Source of the DNA: Methanococcoides sp. AM1
GTDB lineage: Archaea > Halobacteriota > Methanosarcinia > Methanosarcinales > Methanosarcinaceae
DNA: 64,000 nt
Direction: 5' to 3'
Assembly: GCF_900774055.1 (NCBI RefSeq)
Contig: NZ_CAAGSW010000003.1
Location: forward strand, 369,017-433,016
The stretch's first letter is position 1. Each line of letters begins with the position of its first letter. A program made the translations under genes and the position numbers. A model generated the notes under the pieces. It had not been told where the DNA came from, made no database searches, and saw only the letters and a program-made list of their open reading frames with translations. This document shows, one piece after another, positions 36,290 through 45,407 of the stretch.

Positions 36290-37057
36290 ATGTCTAAAAA
36301 TGAAATTAATACGAATATCAATATTAAAGACCTTAATCTCTGGTACGGTGAAAAACATGCACTTAAAGACATTTCACTTGACATACCGGAGAAAAGCGTT
36401 ACTGCACTGATAGGCCCTTCCGGCTGTGGGAAATCAACATTCCTCAGATGCCTTAACCGTATGAACGACCTGGTTAAATCATGCAGGATCGAGGGTGAGG
36501 TACTTGTTGATGATGAGAACATCTACGAAAAGGATGTTGATGTCGTTGACCTGAGGAAAAAGGTTGGAATGGTCTTCCAGAAGCCAAATCCTTTCCCCAT
36601 GTCGATCTATGATAACATTGCCTATGGTCCGAAGATCCATGGTTGTTCAAAATCTGAAACCAATGAAAGGGTACACAAGGCACTCGATGATGCTGCCCTT
36701 ATGGGAGAGGTTCAGGAAAGACTTGGAGAGCAGGCATTCGCACTCAGTGGCGGACAGCAGCAGAGGTTGTGCATTGCAAGAACACTTGCAGTCAAGCCGG
36801 AAATAATCCTGTTCGACGAACCATGCAGTGCTCTTGACCCTATATCCACTTCCAAGATCGAGGACCTTATCCTTGAACTTAAAAAGGACTATACTATTGT
36901 GATCGTTACACACAATATGCAACAGGCAGCCCGTATTTCCGACTACACAGCTTTCTTCCTTCTCGGGGAACTGATAGAGTTCGGAAAGACAAAGAATATA
37001 TTTGAGAATCCACAGGTAAAGAGTACTGAGGATTATATTACAGGAAGGTTCGGGTGA
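36290..37057 (+). CDS. pstB: phosphate ABC transporter ATPase PstB
   Basis: A 255-residue ATPase that powers phosphate import. Walker A is [20 protein letters not shown] (about 41-60), the Q-loop is [13 protein letters not shown], the signature is [13 protein letters not shown] (about 148-160), and Walker B is [13 protein letters not shown], followed by the switch His in VIVTHNM. It is closest to PstB because of the [14 protein letters not shown] segment. Confidence 0.95.
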   Translation: MSKNEINTNINIKDLNLWYGEKHALKDISLDIPEKSVTALIGPSGCGKSTFLRCLNRMNDLVKSCRIEGEVLVDDENIYEKDVDVVDLRKKVGMVFQKPNPFPMSIYDNIAYGPKIHGCSKSETNERVHKALDDAALMGEVQERLGEQAFALSGGQQQRLCIARTLAVKPEIILFDEPCSALDPISTSKIEDLILELKKDYTIVIVTHNMQQAARISDYTAFFLLGELIEFGKTKNIFENPQVKSTEDYITGRFG

Positions 37058-37061
37058 TCTT

Positions 37062-37712
37062 ATGGTGAGAGAAAGATACATTGAAAGGCTTGATTACTTA
37101 AAATCAGAGATAGAAGAAATGGGGAAGGTATCCGGAGAAATGCTGGCAAGTTCGATAAAGGCACTGGAAAACCTTGATGTTGAACTCGCCGAAAAGGTCA
37201 TTGAGATGGATACAGCCGTCGATAATTACGAATATGACGTCGAAAAAGCTACGGCACACCTATTAGCTCTTCAGCAGCCAATGGCCGGTGATCTCCGTCT
37301 TATCACATCTTCTTACAAGATAGCAATAGACCTTGAGAGAATGAGCGATTTTGCGGTCAATATTGCAGAGCTCGTCAAGAAGATAGAAGGTGAACACACC
37401 ATCCCATTGTCCGAAATAAGCACCATTGCATCCATAGCCCATAATATGCTCACCAATTCCATCAAAGCCTACGCGAATGCAGATGCAGAACTTGCAAAAG
37501 CAACCGCTGCAGAGGATGAAAAGGTGGACAAGCTGTTCTATTCCACATGGGAAAAGATGGTTAACATGATGATAGATGATGCAATCCTCATTCCAAATGC
37601 AGTGGACCTGATATTCGTCCTCAGGTATCTGGAACGTATTGCAGACCACGCATGTAATATCTGTGAAAGTGTCGTTTATATGGTCACTAACCAGAGACCA
37701 AACCTTAATTAA
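37062..37712 (+). CDS. phoU: phosphate transport regulator PhoU
   Basis: A 216-residue all-helical protein with two PhoU three-helix repeats. Metal-binding E-x-x-x-D signatures lie at KVIEMDTAVDNYEYDVEK (about 46-63) and at DLERMSDFAVNIAE and YLERIADHACNICE in the two repeats. PhoU slows Pst uptake and tunes phosphate signalling. It starts four bases after pstB, last in the operon. Confidence 0.93.
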   Translation: MVRERYIERLDYLKSEIEEMGKVSGEMLASSIKALENLDVELAEKVIEMDTAVDNYEYDVEKATAHLLALQQPMAGDLRLITSSYKIAIDLERMSDFAVNIAELVKKIEGEHTIPLSEISTIASIAHNMLTNSIKAYANADAELAKATAAEDEKVDKLFYSTWEKMVNMMIDDAILIPNAVDLIFVLRYLERIADHACNICESVVYMVTNQRPNLN

Positions 37713-38031
37713 AAAGCGATGGGGTTCTTTGAACCTTATCAACATCATTTTTTCTTTTTTCTTTTTCAGATGTTTCTGATATTTGTTGGAATCTCATAGA
37801 CCTACCAAGGTAGTATCTACCTATTTCAATGACATCCATTGTGTCGTAATCGAGAAGAACAACACCACAGATGATCAGGTCACCAAGGAATGCACAATCT
37901 GATCCTGCTATTGTTTCCAGATCTATGAAATCATCCTCTGTGCTTACAGAAGCTGCTATCCTGACCTGTATAGCCCTCAGGAACTCAGGTGAGTGAGACT
38001 TCTGATCCAGCGATCCGGCTAAAGTCTTCAT
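37705..38031 (-). CDS. hypothetical protein, possibly nucleotidyltransferase-derived
   Basis: A 108-residue protein overlapping the convergent phoU stop by eight bases. The middle (DDFIDLETIAGSDCAFLGDLIICGVVLLDYD) weakly recalls the C-terminal half of MntA-type minimal nucleotidyltransferases (DLVxL...xxxxILxxGxxLY), but the GSRARG catalytic motif is absent, so it could be a remnant or an unrelated protein. The last 25 residues are charged and low in complexity. No ribosome binding site is clear. Confidence 0.45.
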   Translation of the reverse strand: MKTLAGSLDQKSHSPEFLRAIQVRIAASVSTEDDFIDLETIAGSDCAFLGDLIICGVVLLDYDTMDVIEIGRYYLGRSMRFQQISETSEKEKRKNDVDKVQRTPSLFN

Positions 38032-38090
38032 AATTCGATTTCTGCTTTTACTGCTATAAAAAAGAGGTGTTGTTGAGACTAAGGTGAAAA

Positions 38091-38497
38091 TCAGCTAATA
38101 CTGAAATTAATTACCTCTTTGGCAGACTTGATCGCAGAGGGATCAAATCCTTTAACAATAAGCCAGATCGCCAGAACTATTTCGTTTGATATTATTGGAA
38201 AATAAAATAACATCGAAGTCGGAATGAGGCCAGTTATTTCTAATAAGTTTACCAGAATTAACAATATTGCTGCAATGAAACCCCATACTGATAGCCATCT
38301 GGGAATAAGTTTTGATTGATACAACAGATAATAAAAAAACAAAGCAGCTACAGCAAAAATATATGCATGCACTACATAAATTCCATCACGTATCTCTAGC
38401 AATAAAGTGCCATGGGACAAAAATAAAATCCCGGCAATGATCATAAGTCCGCCTTCAATGCCCCTACAATTATTGCCTTTTTTCGATTTTTATCCAT
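38091..38497 (-). pseudogene. truncated, frameshifted DUF4386 protein
   Basis: The N-terminal start MDKNRKKAIIVGAL (ATG 38497) and the C-terminal half IIAGILFLSHGTLLLEIRDG to WLIVKGFDPSAIKSAKEVI lie in different frames and together lack the middle of the family. The intact tandem paralogue at 38529-39278 shows what is missing: two or three helices. An ORF from 38444 alone could still encode a 117-residue three- or four-helix membrane protein. I read it as a decaying duplicate. Confidence 0.55.
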
Positions 38498-38528
38498 TTT
38501 TTGTCCCCTGTTATTCTGAATTTGCGAT

Positions 38529-39278
38529 TCAAACTTCATTTGTATCTGTTTTGGCAGACGAGGAAGCGATTGCAGATGGATCGAACCCTTTAACAATAAG
38601 CCATATCGAAAGCATGATCTCAGCCACAGCGATAGGAAGGGCAAAAATAAGCTCCAATCCCATTTCCGAAAGTCCGGTAAACATGCCAATATTAGCCATC
38701 ACCGAACCGGTTAACAAAGCTATAGCAGCGATGAAACCCCAGGCCGATATAAATCGTGGAACGAGTCTTGATCTAAACAATACATAATAAAGGATCAAGG
38801 ATCCTAAAACAAAAACGATATGATAGATCATCCCTTGTGTGCCGGCCCAATGATCTACTGACTGTATTGAACTGCCTATGTATTGAAAATATGAAGCATC
38901 CACTCCCCCTTTACTTAAGTAGTCCTGACTTAGATTGACCAGTAGCAACTTACTGATATAAGCAACACTTAAGAGCGCAGCCTCAAATAATCTGAAAACA
39001 ACATACCCCAGAGCTAAGGCTTCATTGTATCTTTTTAAGACGGGGAACAAGAACAATGATAGGAGAACTACTGCAGGAACACCTGTAAACTCTAGCAGTA
39101 CTCCAATTATCACAACTGTTTTGTTTGGATAAGCATTGTCCAGGTAATCCGGAGAATCCAGAATAGGTTTGTAAAGAGCTTCTCCAACAAAAAGCATAAC
39201 AATTGCAAATATGAACAATACGCCCACGTTCGTTGCGGTCTTTCTGTAGGAGTTCATTTTTTCAATTCTTTCTTCCAT
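38529..39278 (-). CDS. DUF4386 family membrane protein
   Basis: A 249-residue protein with six predicted membrane helices. The N terminus MNSYRKTATNVGVLFIFAIV, the middle NEALALGYVVFRLFEAALLS and the tail ILYYVLFRSRLVPRFISAWG followed by SIWLIVKGFDPSAIAS are characteristic of DUF4386. Function unknown. It is a tandem duplicate of the decayed copy just downstream, with which it shares the C-terminal WLIVKGFDPSAI. Confidence 0.8.
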   Translation of the reverse strand: MEERIEKMNSYRKTATNVGVLFIFAIVMLFVGEALYKPILDSPDYLDNAYPNKTVVIIGVLLEFTGVPAVVLLSLFLFPVLKRYNEALALGYVVFRLFEAALLSVAYISKLLLVNLSQDYLSKGGVDASYFQYIGSSIQSVDHWAGTQGMIYHIVFVLGSLILYYVLFRSRLVPRFISAWGFIAAIALLTGSVMANIGMFTGLSEMGLELIFALPIAVAEIMLSIWLIVKGFDPSAIASSSAKTDTNEV

Positions 39279-39660
39279 CTACTCCACTACCACATTATAA
39301 GGTGAGAGAGATAACTATATAATATTTTTGGATGCGTTGAACTTTGCTGAAATATAGCAGATCCACCCTGGCAGCAATTAGCCTATGCAATTTTTCCACA
39401 CCCCGATTACTTTTTTAGTATTGTATATCTCCTTTTGTACGCAAGTTATTGCAAATTTATAGTTCTTCTGAATAAACACTAATTCATACATTTAGATATA
39501 TACAACCACAAAAATCAAAAAGATTAATAAGTTCGGAGGTCCCAAATAAATTACAAGTGACAACACAAGCATTTAATATTCCACTTCAACTGGATAAATA
39601 ATTCAATGCTTAAATGCTCGTTGATGTACACTGAATTTACAACAAATACAGGTGGTTGAT
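39279..39660. other. divergent intergenic region, no gene seen
   Basis: A/T-rich DNA between divergent genes. ACTATATAATATTTTT near 39313 is a TATA candidate for the minus-strand gene. CAGGTGG just before 39661 is the ribosome binding site of the next gene. Confidence 0.35.
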
Positions 39661-40092
39661 ATGTCAGATAATGATTTTCCGGCACCGAATGAGGGGTTTG
39701 TGCTCACGCATACGGTGATAGTGAGTGATGTTAAAGCTTCGTGCGAATGGTACAAGAAAATGTTCGACGGTAAGGTGGTCATGGAGCCAAGTGCTGATGG
39801 TACCCCGTGCATCATCAAAGTGGCAAATAGTTGGATCATACTCAATTTTGGTGGCGGCGAGCCGACGGATGACAAACCCAACACTACCGTTGCTGTGAAA
39901 CAAAACCATGATATCCTGAGTGCGTTCTTAAATGTACGAGTGGCTGATCTTCAAGGGTTTTATGAATCACGAAAAGAACGCGGTGCTGAGTTTATAACAG
40001 AGCCCAAAGATCACAGTGCTGAATTTCGTTGCTATATGGTAGACCCAGACGGCTACTTGATAGAAGTCGGTGAAGCGAAGCCTCGCGAATAA
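39661..40092 (+). CDS. VOC (glyoxalase/bleomycin resistance) family protein
   Basis: A 143-residue vicinal-oxygen-chelate protein with two beta-alpha-beta-beta-beta units. LTHTVIVSDVKASCEWYKKMFDGKVVMEP is unit 1 with the first metal His; VRVADLQGFYESRKERGAEF to RCYMVDPDGYLIEVGE is unit 2, ending in the metal Glu. Such proteins are metal-dependent isomerases, dioxygenases or drug binders; the substrate is unknown. The ATG after GGTGG is preferred over the GTG at 39652. Confidence 0.8.
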   Translation: MSDNDFPAPNEGFVLTHTVIVSDVKASCEWYKKMFDGKVVMEPSADGTPCIIKVANSWIILNFGGGEPTDDKPNTTVAVKQNHDILSAFLNVRVADLQGFYESRKERGAEFITEPKDHSAEFRCYMVDPDGYLIEVGEAKPRE

Positions 40093-40151
40093 TACTACAC
40101 TCATATACCTATATAGCAGGTATAATAGTTGCAGAAGGCAAATGTGCATAA

Positions 40152-40479
40152 AGCAGCGGTATTGCCCGGAAGTACTGGAATGAATATGCCAAAGCTGTTC
40201 CTGAAGAATATAATTTCAAGGCAAAGGAATTAAGTCATCGCCTATATTGGAAAGAGGAAAGCTATTGAGTTCATGAAGCCTGTTTATGTGGGTGAAAGGG
40301 ATGATTCTGATCTGTTGAGGAAGAAGATCATTGACATATCCTACACTGAATGGAAGAAGATGGGGTTCTCTAAGGGTACATTGCATTACATGAAGCAGAA
40401 TGCCAAAACTGATAAGCCGTTTACTCTAAATACACATGTGAGGAGGAGGGTGAGCACTTCGGGAATTGTCAAGATCTGA
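40152..40479 (+). pseudogene. cas1: cas1 remnant in two frames
   Basis: The first frame (40152-40254) reads SGIARKYWNEYAKAVPEEYN, like the Cas1 segment around the conserved AARxYW. The second frame (about 40231-40479) reads KRKAIEFMKPVYVGERDDSD and ends YTEWKKMGFSKGTLHYMKQN, the Cas1 C terminus. The sequence between is deleted and the catalytic residues are gone. No other cas gene survives; a lone CRISPR-like repeat lies 600 bases downstream. Assignment rests on recalled family patterns. Confidence 0.55.
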
Positions 40480-40689
40480 TCGGGAATTGGTAGTTAACTT
40501 CATTAAAAAGAATAAGGACTATTTTTCAAAAGAGAGTATGGAAAATGGGATCAAATGTTTCACTCCCTAAGAAAAGACAAAGCTAAAGAACTTGCTTTCA
40601 GGTAAAAAGCCTGATTCATAATGATGGAACATCTATTGAAGAATGTAAGATAAATAACAGAAGTTTGGGTTTAGTGATGGGTTAAGGGT

Positions 40690-40857
40690 TTAATATTTAT
40701 TGACCTCTGTGACTTGGCGTTTAAAGATAATGCTGTTCCCACATATTGCAACAAGTTCCCAATTTGAAGATCCATGTCTATTTAGTTGTCTTTCAAAATT
40801 TGTCCCGTCTATTTCGTCGACAAGATATTCCCAGTGACTTTTTTCTTCATACGGCAT
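40690..40857 (-). CDS. small DUF4177-like protein
   Basis: A 55-residue protein on the minus strand: SHWEYLVDEIDGTNFERQLN then SSNWELVAICGNSIIFKR. This has the DUF4177 layout of strand, FERQLN-type helix, and W-E-L-V strand before IFKR. GGGAGTGG before the ATG serves as ribosome binding site. Function unknown. It lies inside the decayed CRISPR region but appears intact. Confidence 0.6.
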   Translation of the reverse strand: MPYEEKSHWEYLVDEIDGTNFERQLNRHGSSNWELVAICGNSIIFKRQVTEVNKY

Positions 40858-41384
40858 ATAACCACTCCCTAAAGTACTAATTAATATTGCAGCAGTATTA
40901 CTTTAATCTAATCCCGCACGATTGTCAACTTTCCTTTTTATAATGTGCCCATAAATGCAGCTACATGAAACGACGCTCTCACTTATTCTCATCTAAACCC
41001 CAATTAAGAAATTCAACTCCCGTGGGTGCATTTGCAGGTTCCGATCCTTACGAAACCTACGCATCGACGTCATCCAGGTTGTAAAGGGCGTTTCAATCCC
41101 TAGCAGGGTTGATTTTTAGGACTTAATTAATCTTTGGTCTAACATGCTTTTTATAAAGATAATACTGTTTGGATTAAATACGTATGGGCAAATACTGCAA
41201 CAAAGTATGATTATCAATGTTCTGTTTTTTTCAGCAAGTACAAAATAATTTTAGATTTGTTGGATTGTGTACCCAAAAATAGACATCGTGAAAATTTAGC
41301 GTACAAAAAATTGACGTTACCTGTATCTCCAACTTTCTATGCGAGGGGGAAGACCCGAACCACCAAAAAGCCAGCCCTTAATCT
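40858..41384. other. intergenic, decayed CRISPR region
   Basis: About 530 bases with no gene. A short G/C-richer stretch (41020-41090) precedes one CRISPR-like repeat; the rest is A/T-rich. Confidence 0.35.
41090..41118 (+). CRISPR. single CRISPR-repeat-like sequence
   Basis: GTTTCAATCCCTAGCAGGGT followed by TGATTTTT looks like a type I archaeal CRISPR repeat (GTTTCAATCCCT...). There is only one copy, so this is at most a relic of an array, consistent with the cas1 remnant upstream. Confidence 0.35.
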
Positions 41385-42920
41385 TCACCTATACAAAACA
41401 CAATCAGCCCTGACATAAATAACAGAAACTCCCTTCACAGAAAGCTTATCCCTCACAAGCTCTTCAAGCTCCCCTATCCTGCTACCAGCAACCTCAGGAT
41501 CATTGAACTCAAAGACAGTGACATCATCACAGAGAGCTTTTACAGCATCCGTAAGATCAGGAGTTGATTGCCCGCCTGTCATTGCTGCTGTCCTGTTGTC
41601 CAGTACCATTACCAGCACATCACGTTTGTTCTCGATAGCATTTATTAGGCCTACGATGCCGGAATGTGAAAGTCCGAAGTCGCCTATGACAGCAACGGAC
41701 TTCTTATCGAAACCTATAGCTGTGGAAATAGCGGCGCCAAGTGCAAAGCCGACATCAACGGCTTCAAGGGGTGCAGGGGCACTGCGTATGGAGCAGCCCA
41801 TGTCACCTGCTATCAGAATGTTCAGGTCGTGAAGCATTCTGTAGACCGGCATGAAAAGACAATCCTCGCACAAAGAACGGGAGCCTCTTCCCTTGATGGT
41901 CTCAATAAAAGTATATTCAGTGATCTTCTCTTTATCGAAGTTCTCGATCGCAAAACCGATCTGCTCTTTTTCAATGCGACCATAGGGGAGATGTCCGGTC
42001 ATCTTTCCAAGCACGTTCCCACAGATACTGATGTGGGATTCGATGAAGGCTTCACTTTCTTCAACAACGAGAACCTTTTCATGGTCGGAAATGAAATCCC
42101 TTAATTTCCTGATGGGAGGGGGGGATACGACATTAAGTGAAAGATGTGAAACCTCAAGTTGTTTTTCGGATAATAGTTCATCTACAAGCAAAGAAGGATA
42201 GCCGGAAGAGATTATACCGGTCTTGCCTGCTTTAACGGATCGTGTCAGGGAAGTATTCTCTGCTTCATCCACAAGCAATGGCTGTACATTTATGTGAAAA
42301 TGCTGGTGCTTGCCACGCATCGTCAGCTCCCAGATCGATCTGTCAAATGTGACTTCTGTCTTCCTGAAATTATCGGATCTTGTGACAGGACCTGTGGCTT
42401 TTTCCAGACGGTCGGTTATCCTGACTATAACAGGGGTCTTTGTACTTTCGGAAAGTTCGAAAGCCCTGGTAAGTGAACTGTATGCAGCATCCGGGTTCGA
42501 CGGGTCGAACACAGCGACCTCTGCAACCTCGCCATACCATCGTGAATCCTGCTCGTTCTGGGATGCTCTGACCCCCGGATCATCTCCTGCTATGATCACT
42601 ACCCCGGCACCGATGGTGTGAGTGACAGCTGTAACAAGGGGGTCGGAAAGGACGTTCATACCCACGTGCTTTGTGAGAACAAGAGCTCGTTTGCCTGAGA
42701 TCGAAGCACCCAGTGCTGCCTCCAGGGCGACCTTCTCATTCGTCATCCAGAGCGTGGGAATGTCAGATCCGAGATTCTTCTCAAAATAGTTCATTACGGC
42801 AGTGACAGGGAATCCGGCAACTCCCGTGACCATTTCCACCTTGCTGTCGATCAATGCAAAATAGAGCGCTTCCAGCCCGGTAAGTTCTGAAGTTCCGATG
42901 TTCCTGTCAGTGCTGTTCAT
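41385..42920 (-). CDS. IorA-like TPP enzyme without ferredoxin domain
   Basis: A 511-residue relative of the indolepyruvate oxidoreductase alpha subunit. N-terminal TGVAGFPVTAVMNYF replaces the usual GYPGTPS loop; EKVALEAALGASISGKRALV and GDDPGVRASQNEQDSRWYGE follow, then the TPP domain with AGDMGCSIRS and GDFGLSHSGIVGLINAIENK. The C-terminal 2x[4Fe-4S] domain of true IorA is missing and no beta subunit is adjacent, so it probably is not an ordinary IOR. It overlaps the start of methanogenesis marker 11 by four bases on the same strand, a strong link to a methanogen-specific process. Confidence 0.75.
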   Translation of the reverse strand: MNSTDRNIGTSELTGLEALYFALIDSKVEMVTGVAGFPVTAVMNYFEKNLGSDIPTLWMTNEKVALEAALGASISGKRALVLTKHVGMNVLSDPLVTAVTHTIGAGVVIIAGDDPGVRASQNEQDSRWYGEVAEVAVFDPSNPDAAYSSLTRAFELSESTKTPVIVRITDRLEKATGPVTRSDNFRKTEVTFDRSIWELTMRGKHQHFHINVQPLLVDEAENTSLTRSVKAGKTGIISSGYPSLLVDELLSEKQLEVSHLSLNVVSPPPIRKLRDFISDHEKVLVVEESEAFIESHISICGNVLGKMTGHLPYGRIEKEQIGFAIENFDKEKITEYTFIETIKGRGSRSLCEDCLFMPVYRMLHDLNILIAGDMGCSIRSAPAPLEAVDVGFALGAAISTAIGFDKKSVAVIGDFGLSHSGIVGLINAIENKRDVLVMVLDNRTAAMTGGQSTPDLTDAVKALCDDVTVFEFNDPEVAGSRIGELEELVRDKLSVKGVSVIYVRADCVLYR

Positions 42921-43825
42921 AACTTTGCTTCCAGGTCTACAGATTCGTCAGGTCGTGCGAACCACGCAAGTGATGCAAGAGCACCTATGACACCATTACC
43001 ATCAAGCCAGACATCAACGCCATTCTTTTGTGCATGTTCCATGGCAATATCCTTAGTAAGCTCCCCGCTGCGACACATGGTGCTGTATTCCTCCATTTTA
43101 GAGGCTTCAAAGGATGATAGTACGACCATTCCGGTCTCATCGGACACACTGTATTTGAGAAGTGCAGCCTTCAGGTCTTCCAGAAGCTCTTCCTTTGCTT
43201 CCTTGCTGACACAACCGAATTCCAGCACAGTGGAAACACAGTTCTGCGTCTTTGCCGCTACCGGGAAAAGCTGTACAAGTGAATGAGAAAGATAGACGGA
43301 TTCGTTGCAGTTAAGCGCCGTTGCAATGTTGTGTGTCATGGACCATGTGGCGCCCTCTTCCTTGGTGTCGGTATCATCGATACCAATAAGAACACGTTCA
43401 CGTCTTGGAACTACAATAGTGCCTTTAGCAGCTTTCCCACCGCCGGATTCGGATACATCATAGCGTAATACTCCCTGTGCAAATGCCCTGCACTTAGTAG
43501 CACCAACGCCACCGCCACCAAGACCTGCATAGGTTATCGATACTTCATCACCTTCGACCACAACGGACTCGATCCCTGCAGCAGCCACAGATGGCTGAAG
43601 TGTAAGGTCACATACTCCGGTGTCCACAAGATAGCGGGTCATGTTCCCCACAGCACGTGCCTGCTGTATCAGGGGTGATCTTGCATAATGAAAACGTGAC
43701 CATGCAGCCCCACTATAGCAATTGGTATGCTCAATTATCTCTGCGTTCTTGTTCTCTTCATCGCAGACTGCATATATGCCCCTGTAAGGTATGGTATAGG
43801 GATCTGTAAGTTCTACTTCTTTCAT
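42917..43825 (-). CDS. methanogenesis marker protein 11
   Basis: A 302-residue protein with the marker-11 signature RVLIGIDDTDTKEEGATWSM (about 144-163) and TLQPSVAAAGIESVVVEGDE. The IDDTDT motif resembles that of tRNA(Ile2) agmatidine synthetase-type enzymes, suggesting nucleotide-dependent chemistry. The family is restricted to methanogens and its role is unknown. It overlaps the downstream IorA-like gene, forming a two-gene operon. Confidence 0.85.
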   Translation of the reverse strand: MKEVELTDPYTIPYRGIYAVCDEENKNAEIIEHTNCYSGAAWSRFHYARSPLIQQARAVGNMTRYLVDTGVCDLTLQPSVAAAGIESVVVEGDEVSITYAGLGGGGVGATKCRAFAQGVLRYDVSESGGGKAAKGTIVVPRRERVLIGIDDTDTKEEGATWSMTHNIATALNCNESVYLSHSLVQLFPVAAKTQNCVSTVLEFGCVSKEAKEELLEDLKAALLKYSVSDETGMVVLSSFEASKMEEYSTMCRSGELTKDIAMEHAQKNGVDVWLDGNGVIGALASLAWFARPDESVDLEAKL

Positions 43826-44026
43826 CTGAATGGATAATTACAGGCAATGGTTTAAAAGTTTTGTTAAATGGATGCTTTGATCAAAAAATCAATATGAACG
43901 ACAATTACGACCTTGACTGGATATTCGTCTTTTTGGCTGAAAGTTATATCGTAACTTTCCGAGATATGTTAATGACTATCAAGATACTACCAGAACGGAT
44001 TTATACAGACACATCTACTAAAGTTT

Positions 44027-45295
44027 ATGAGAAAACTAGTAACTTTTTTGGCAGTCGCATTATGCATCGTTTCATCACTTTTTATGGGTTGTGTTGATAG
44101 TTCAACTGTAAACGCAGAGACGACGATAAATGTAGAGAATACAATAAATGCAGGATCCGTTGAGGATTATGAAATTGCAACTGCAAACAATGCTTTCGCA
44201 TTTGACCTGTATTCAATGGTTAAAAATGAAGATCAAAATGTCATTTTTGCACCATACAGCATATTCACCGCAATGGCTGTTTGTTATGACGGGGCTGAAG
44301 GTCCCACAAAAAAGCAGATGTCAAATGTATTTAATTATCCTCTCAACAAACTTGTCCTTGAAGAGAGCTCACAAGTGATGATCGGTACGATTAATTCTTA
44401 CAATGATGCGTATGATCTGGAGACAACAAATGCACTATGGGTACTTGAAGACTATCCATTAAATGAACAGTATGTTTCTAATGTGGAAAATTACTATGGA
44501 GGAATGGTGACACCCGTTGACTTTGCAAATGAACCTGAAGAATCCACAGACACCATAAACAACTGGGTTGAAGAAAAAACAAATGAGAAAATAAAGGAAC
44601 TTATTCCTAAAGGTGAAATTGGCCCGGAAACACGTCTGGTGATAACAAATACAGTTTATTTCAATGGAAAATGGGTAAACGAATTTGATGCGGATATGAC
44701 AAGAACAAGGCCATTCACTCTTTCAAACGGTGATGAAAAAAGTGTAAAAACAATGTACAATGTAGGGAAGTTCAACTATGGGGAGGATGAAAAAGCAAAG
44801 ATACTGGAATTGCCATACAAAGGTGATAACCTGTGCATGTACATGGTCCTCCCGGAAGAGAACAATATTGCAGAGTTTGAAAATGATCTTACCCTTATGT
44901 ATTATAGTGAACTAAAAAAGAACATGAACTCGGCGGATTCCGTGGAAGTATCAATCCCGAAGTTCACATATAATACAGAAGCTGAACTAAAGTCTCCATT
45001 AATAGAAATGGGAGTAGTTGATGCTTTTTTCCATGAGACCGCTAATTTCTCAGGGATCACATCAAACGGAAACCTGGCAATATCCGAGATATATCATCAG
45101 GCATTTGTAGATGTGCATGAAAAAGGGACAGAAGCTGCAGCAGCAACAGGTGCAGTGATGGAAGATGAGGGAATGGAAAACACATTGGAATTCAAAGCTA
45201 ACCATCCGTTTTTATTTTTCATCGAAGATAAGAGGACAGGTTGCATACTTTTCATGGGCAAAGTTGAAAGTCCTGAATATGAGGAAATGTCATAA
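44027..45295 (+). CDS. secreted serpin
   Basis: A 422-residue serine protease inhibitor of the serpin fold with a lipoprotein-type signal (LFMGC, about 18-22). Serpin landmarks: NVIFAPYSIFTAMAVCYDGA, TNTVYFNGKWVNEFD, ISEIYHQAFVDVHEKGTEAAAATGAV (hinge) and NHPFLFFIEDKRTGCILFMG. Counting from hinge Glu as P17 puts P1 at Glu and P1-prime at Gly in VMEDEGME, which suggests a Glu-specific or cysteine protease target; loop length could shift this by one. Exported serpins are rare in archaea but known in methanosarcinas. Confidence 0.9.
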   Translation: MRKLVTFLAVALCIVSSLFMGCVDSSTVNAETTINVENTINAGSVEDYEIATANNAFAFDLYSMVKNEDQNVIFAPYSIFTAMAVCYDGAEGPTKKQMSNVFNYPLNKLVLEESSQVMIGTINSYNDAYDLETTNALWVLEDYPLNEQYVSNVENYYGGMVTPVDFANEPEESTDTINNWVEEKTNEKIKELIPKGEIGPETRLVITNTVYFNGKWVNEFDADMTRTRPFTLSNGDEKSVKTMYNVGKFNYGEDEKAKILELPYKGDNLCMYMVLPEENNIAEFENDLTLMYYSELKKNMNSADSVEVSIPKFTYNTEAELKSPLIEMGVVDAFFHETANFSGITSNGNLAISEIYHQAFVDVHEKGTEAAAATGAVMEDEGMENTLEFKANHPFLFFIEDKRTGCILFMGKVESPEYEEMS

Positions 45296-45407
45296 TGGCA
45301 TTTTCTCCAATATTTCCCCCTCCTTCATCTTCCGTTCATGATATCGCTCTTTCACTCCTTGCCCGGTAATTCGTATTGTTGATAGAAAAAGAAGGTATTT
45401 GACAACA

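Noticed and set aside
41341..41375. tRNA-like 3-prime end on the minus strand (GGTTCGGGTC)
   Set aside because: The T-arm does not pair and no D-arm or anticodon arm can be drawn.
43861..44097. 78-codon ORF before the serpin
   Set aside because: It overlaps the serpin signal peptide in another frame and has no ribosome binding site.
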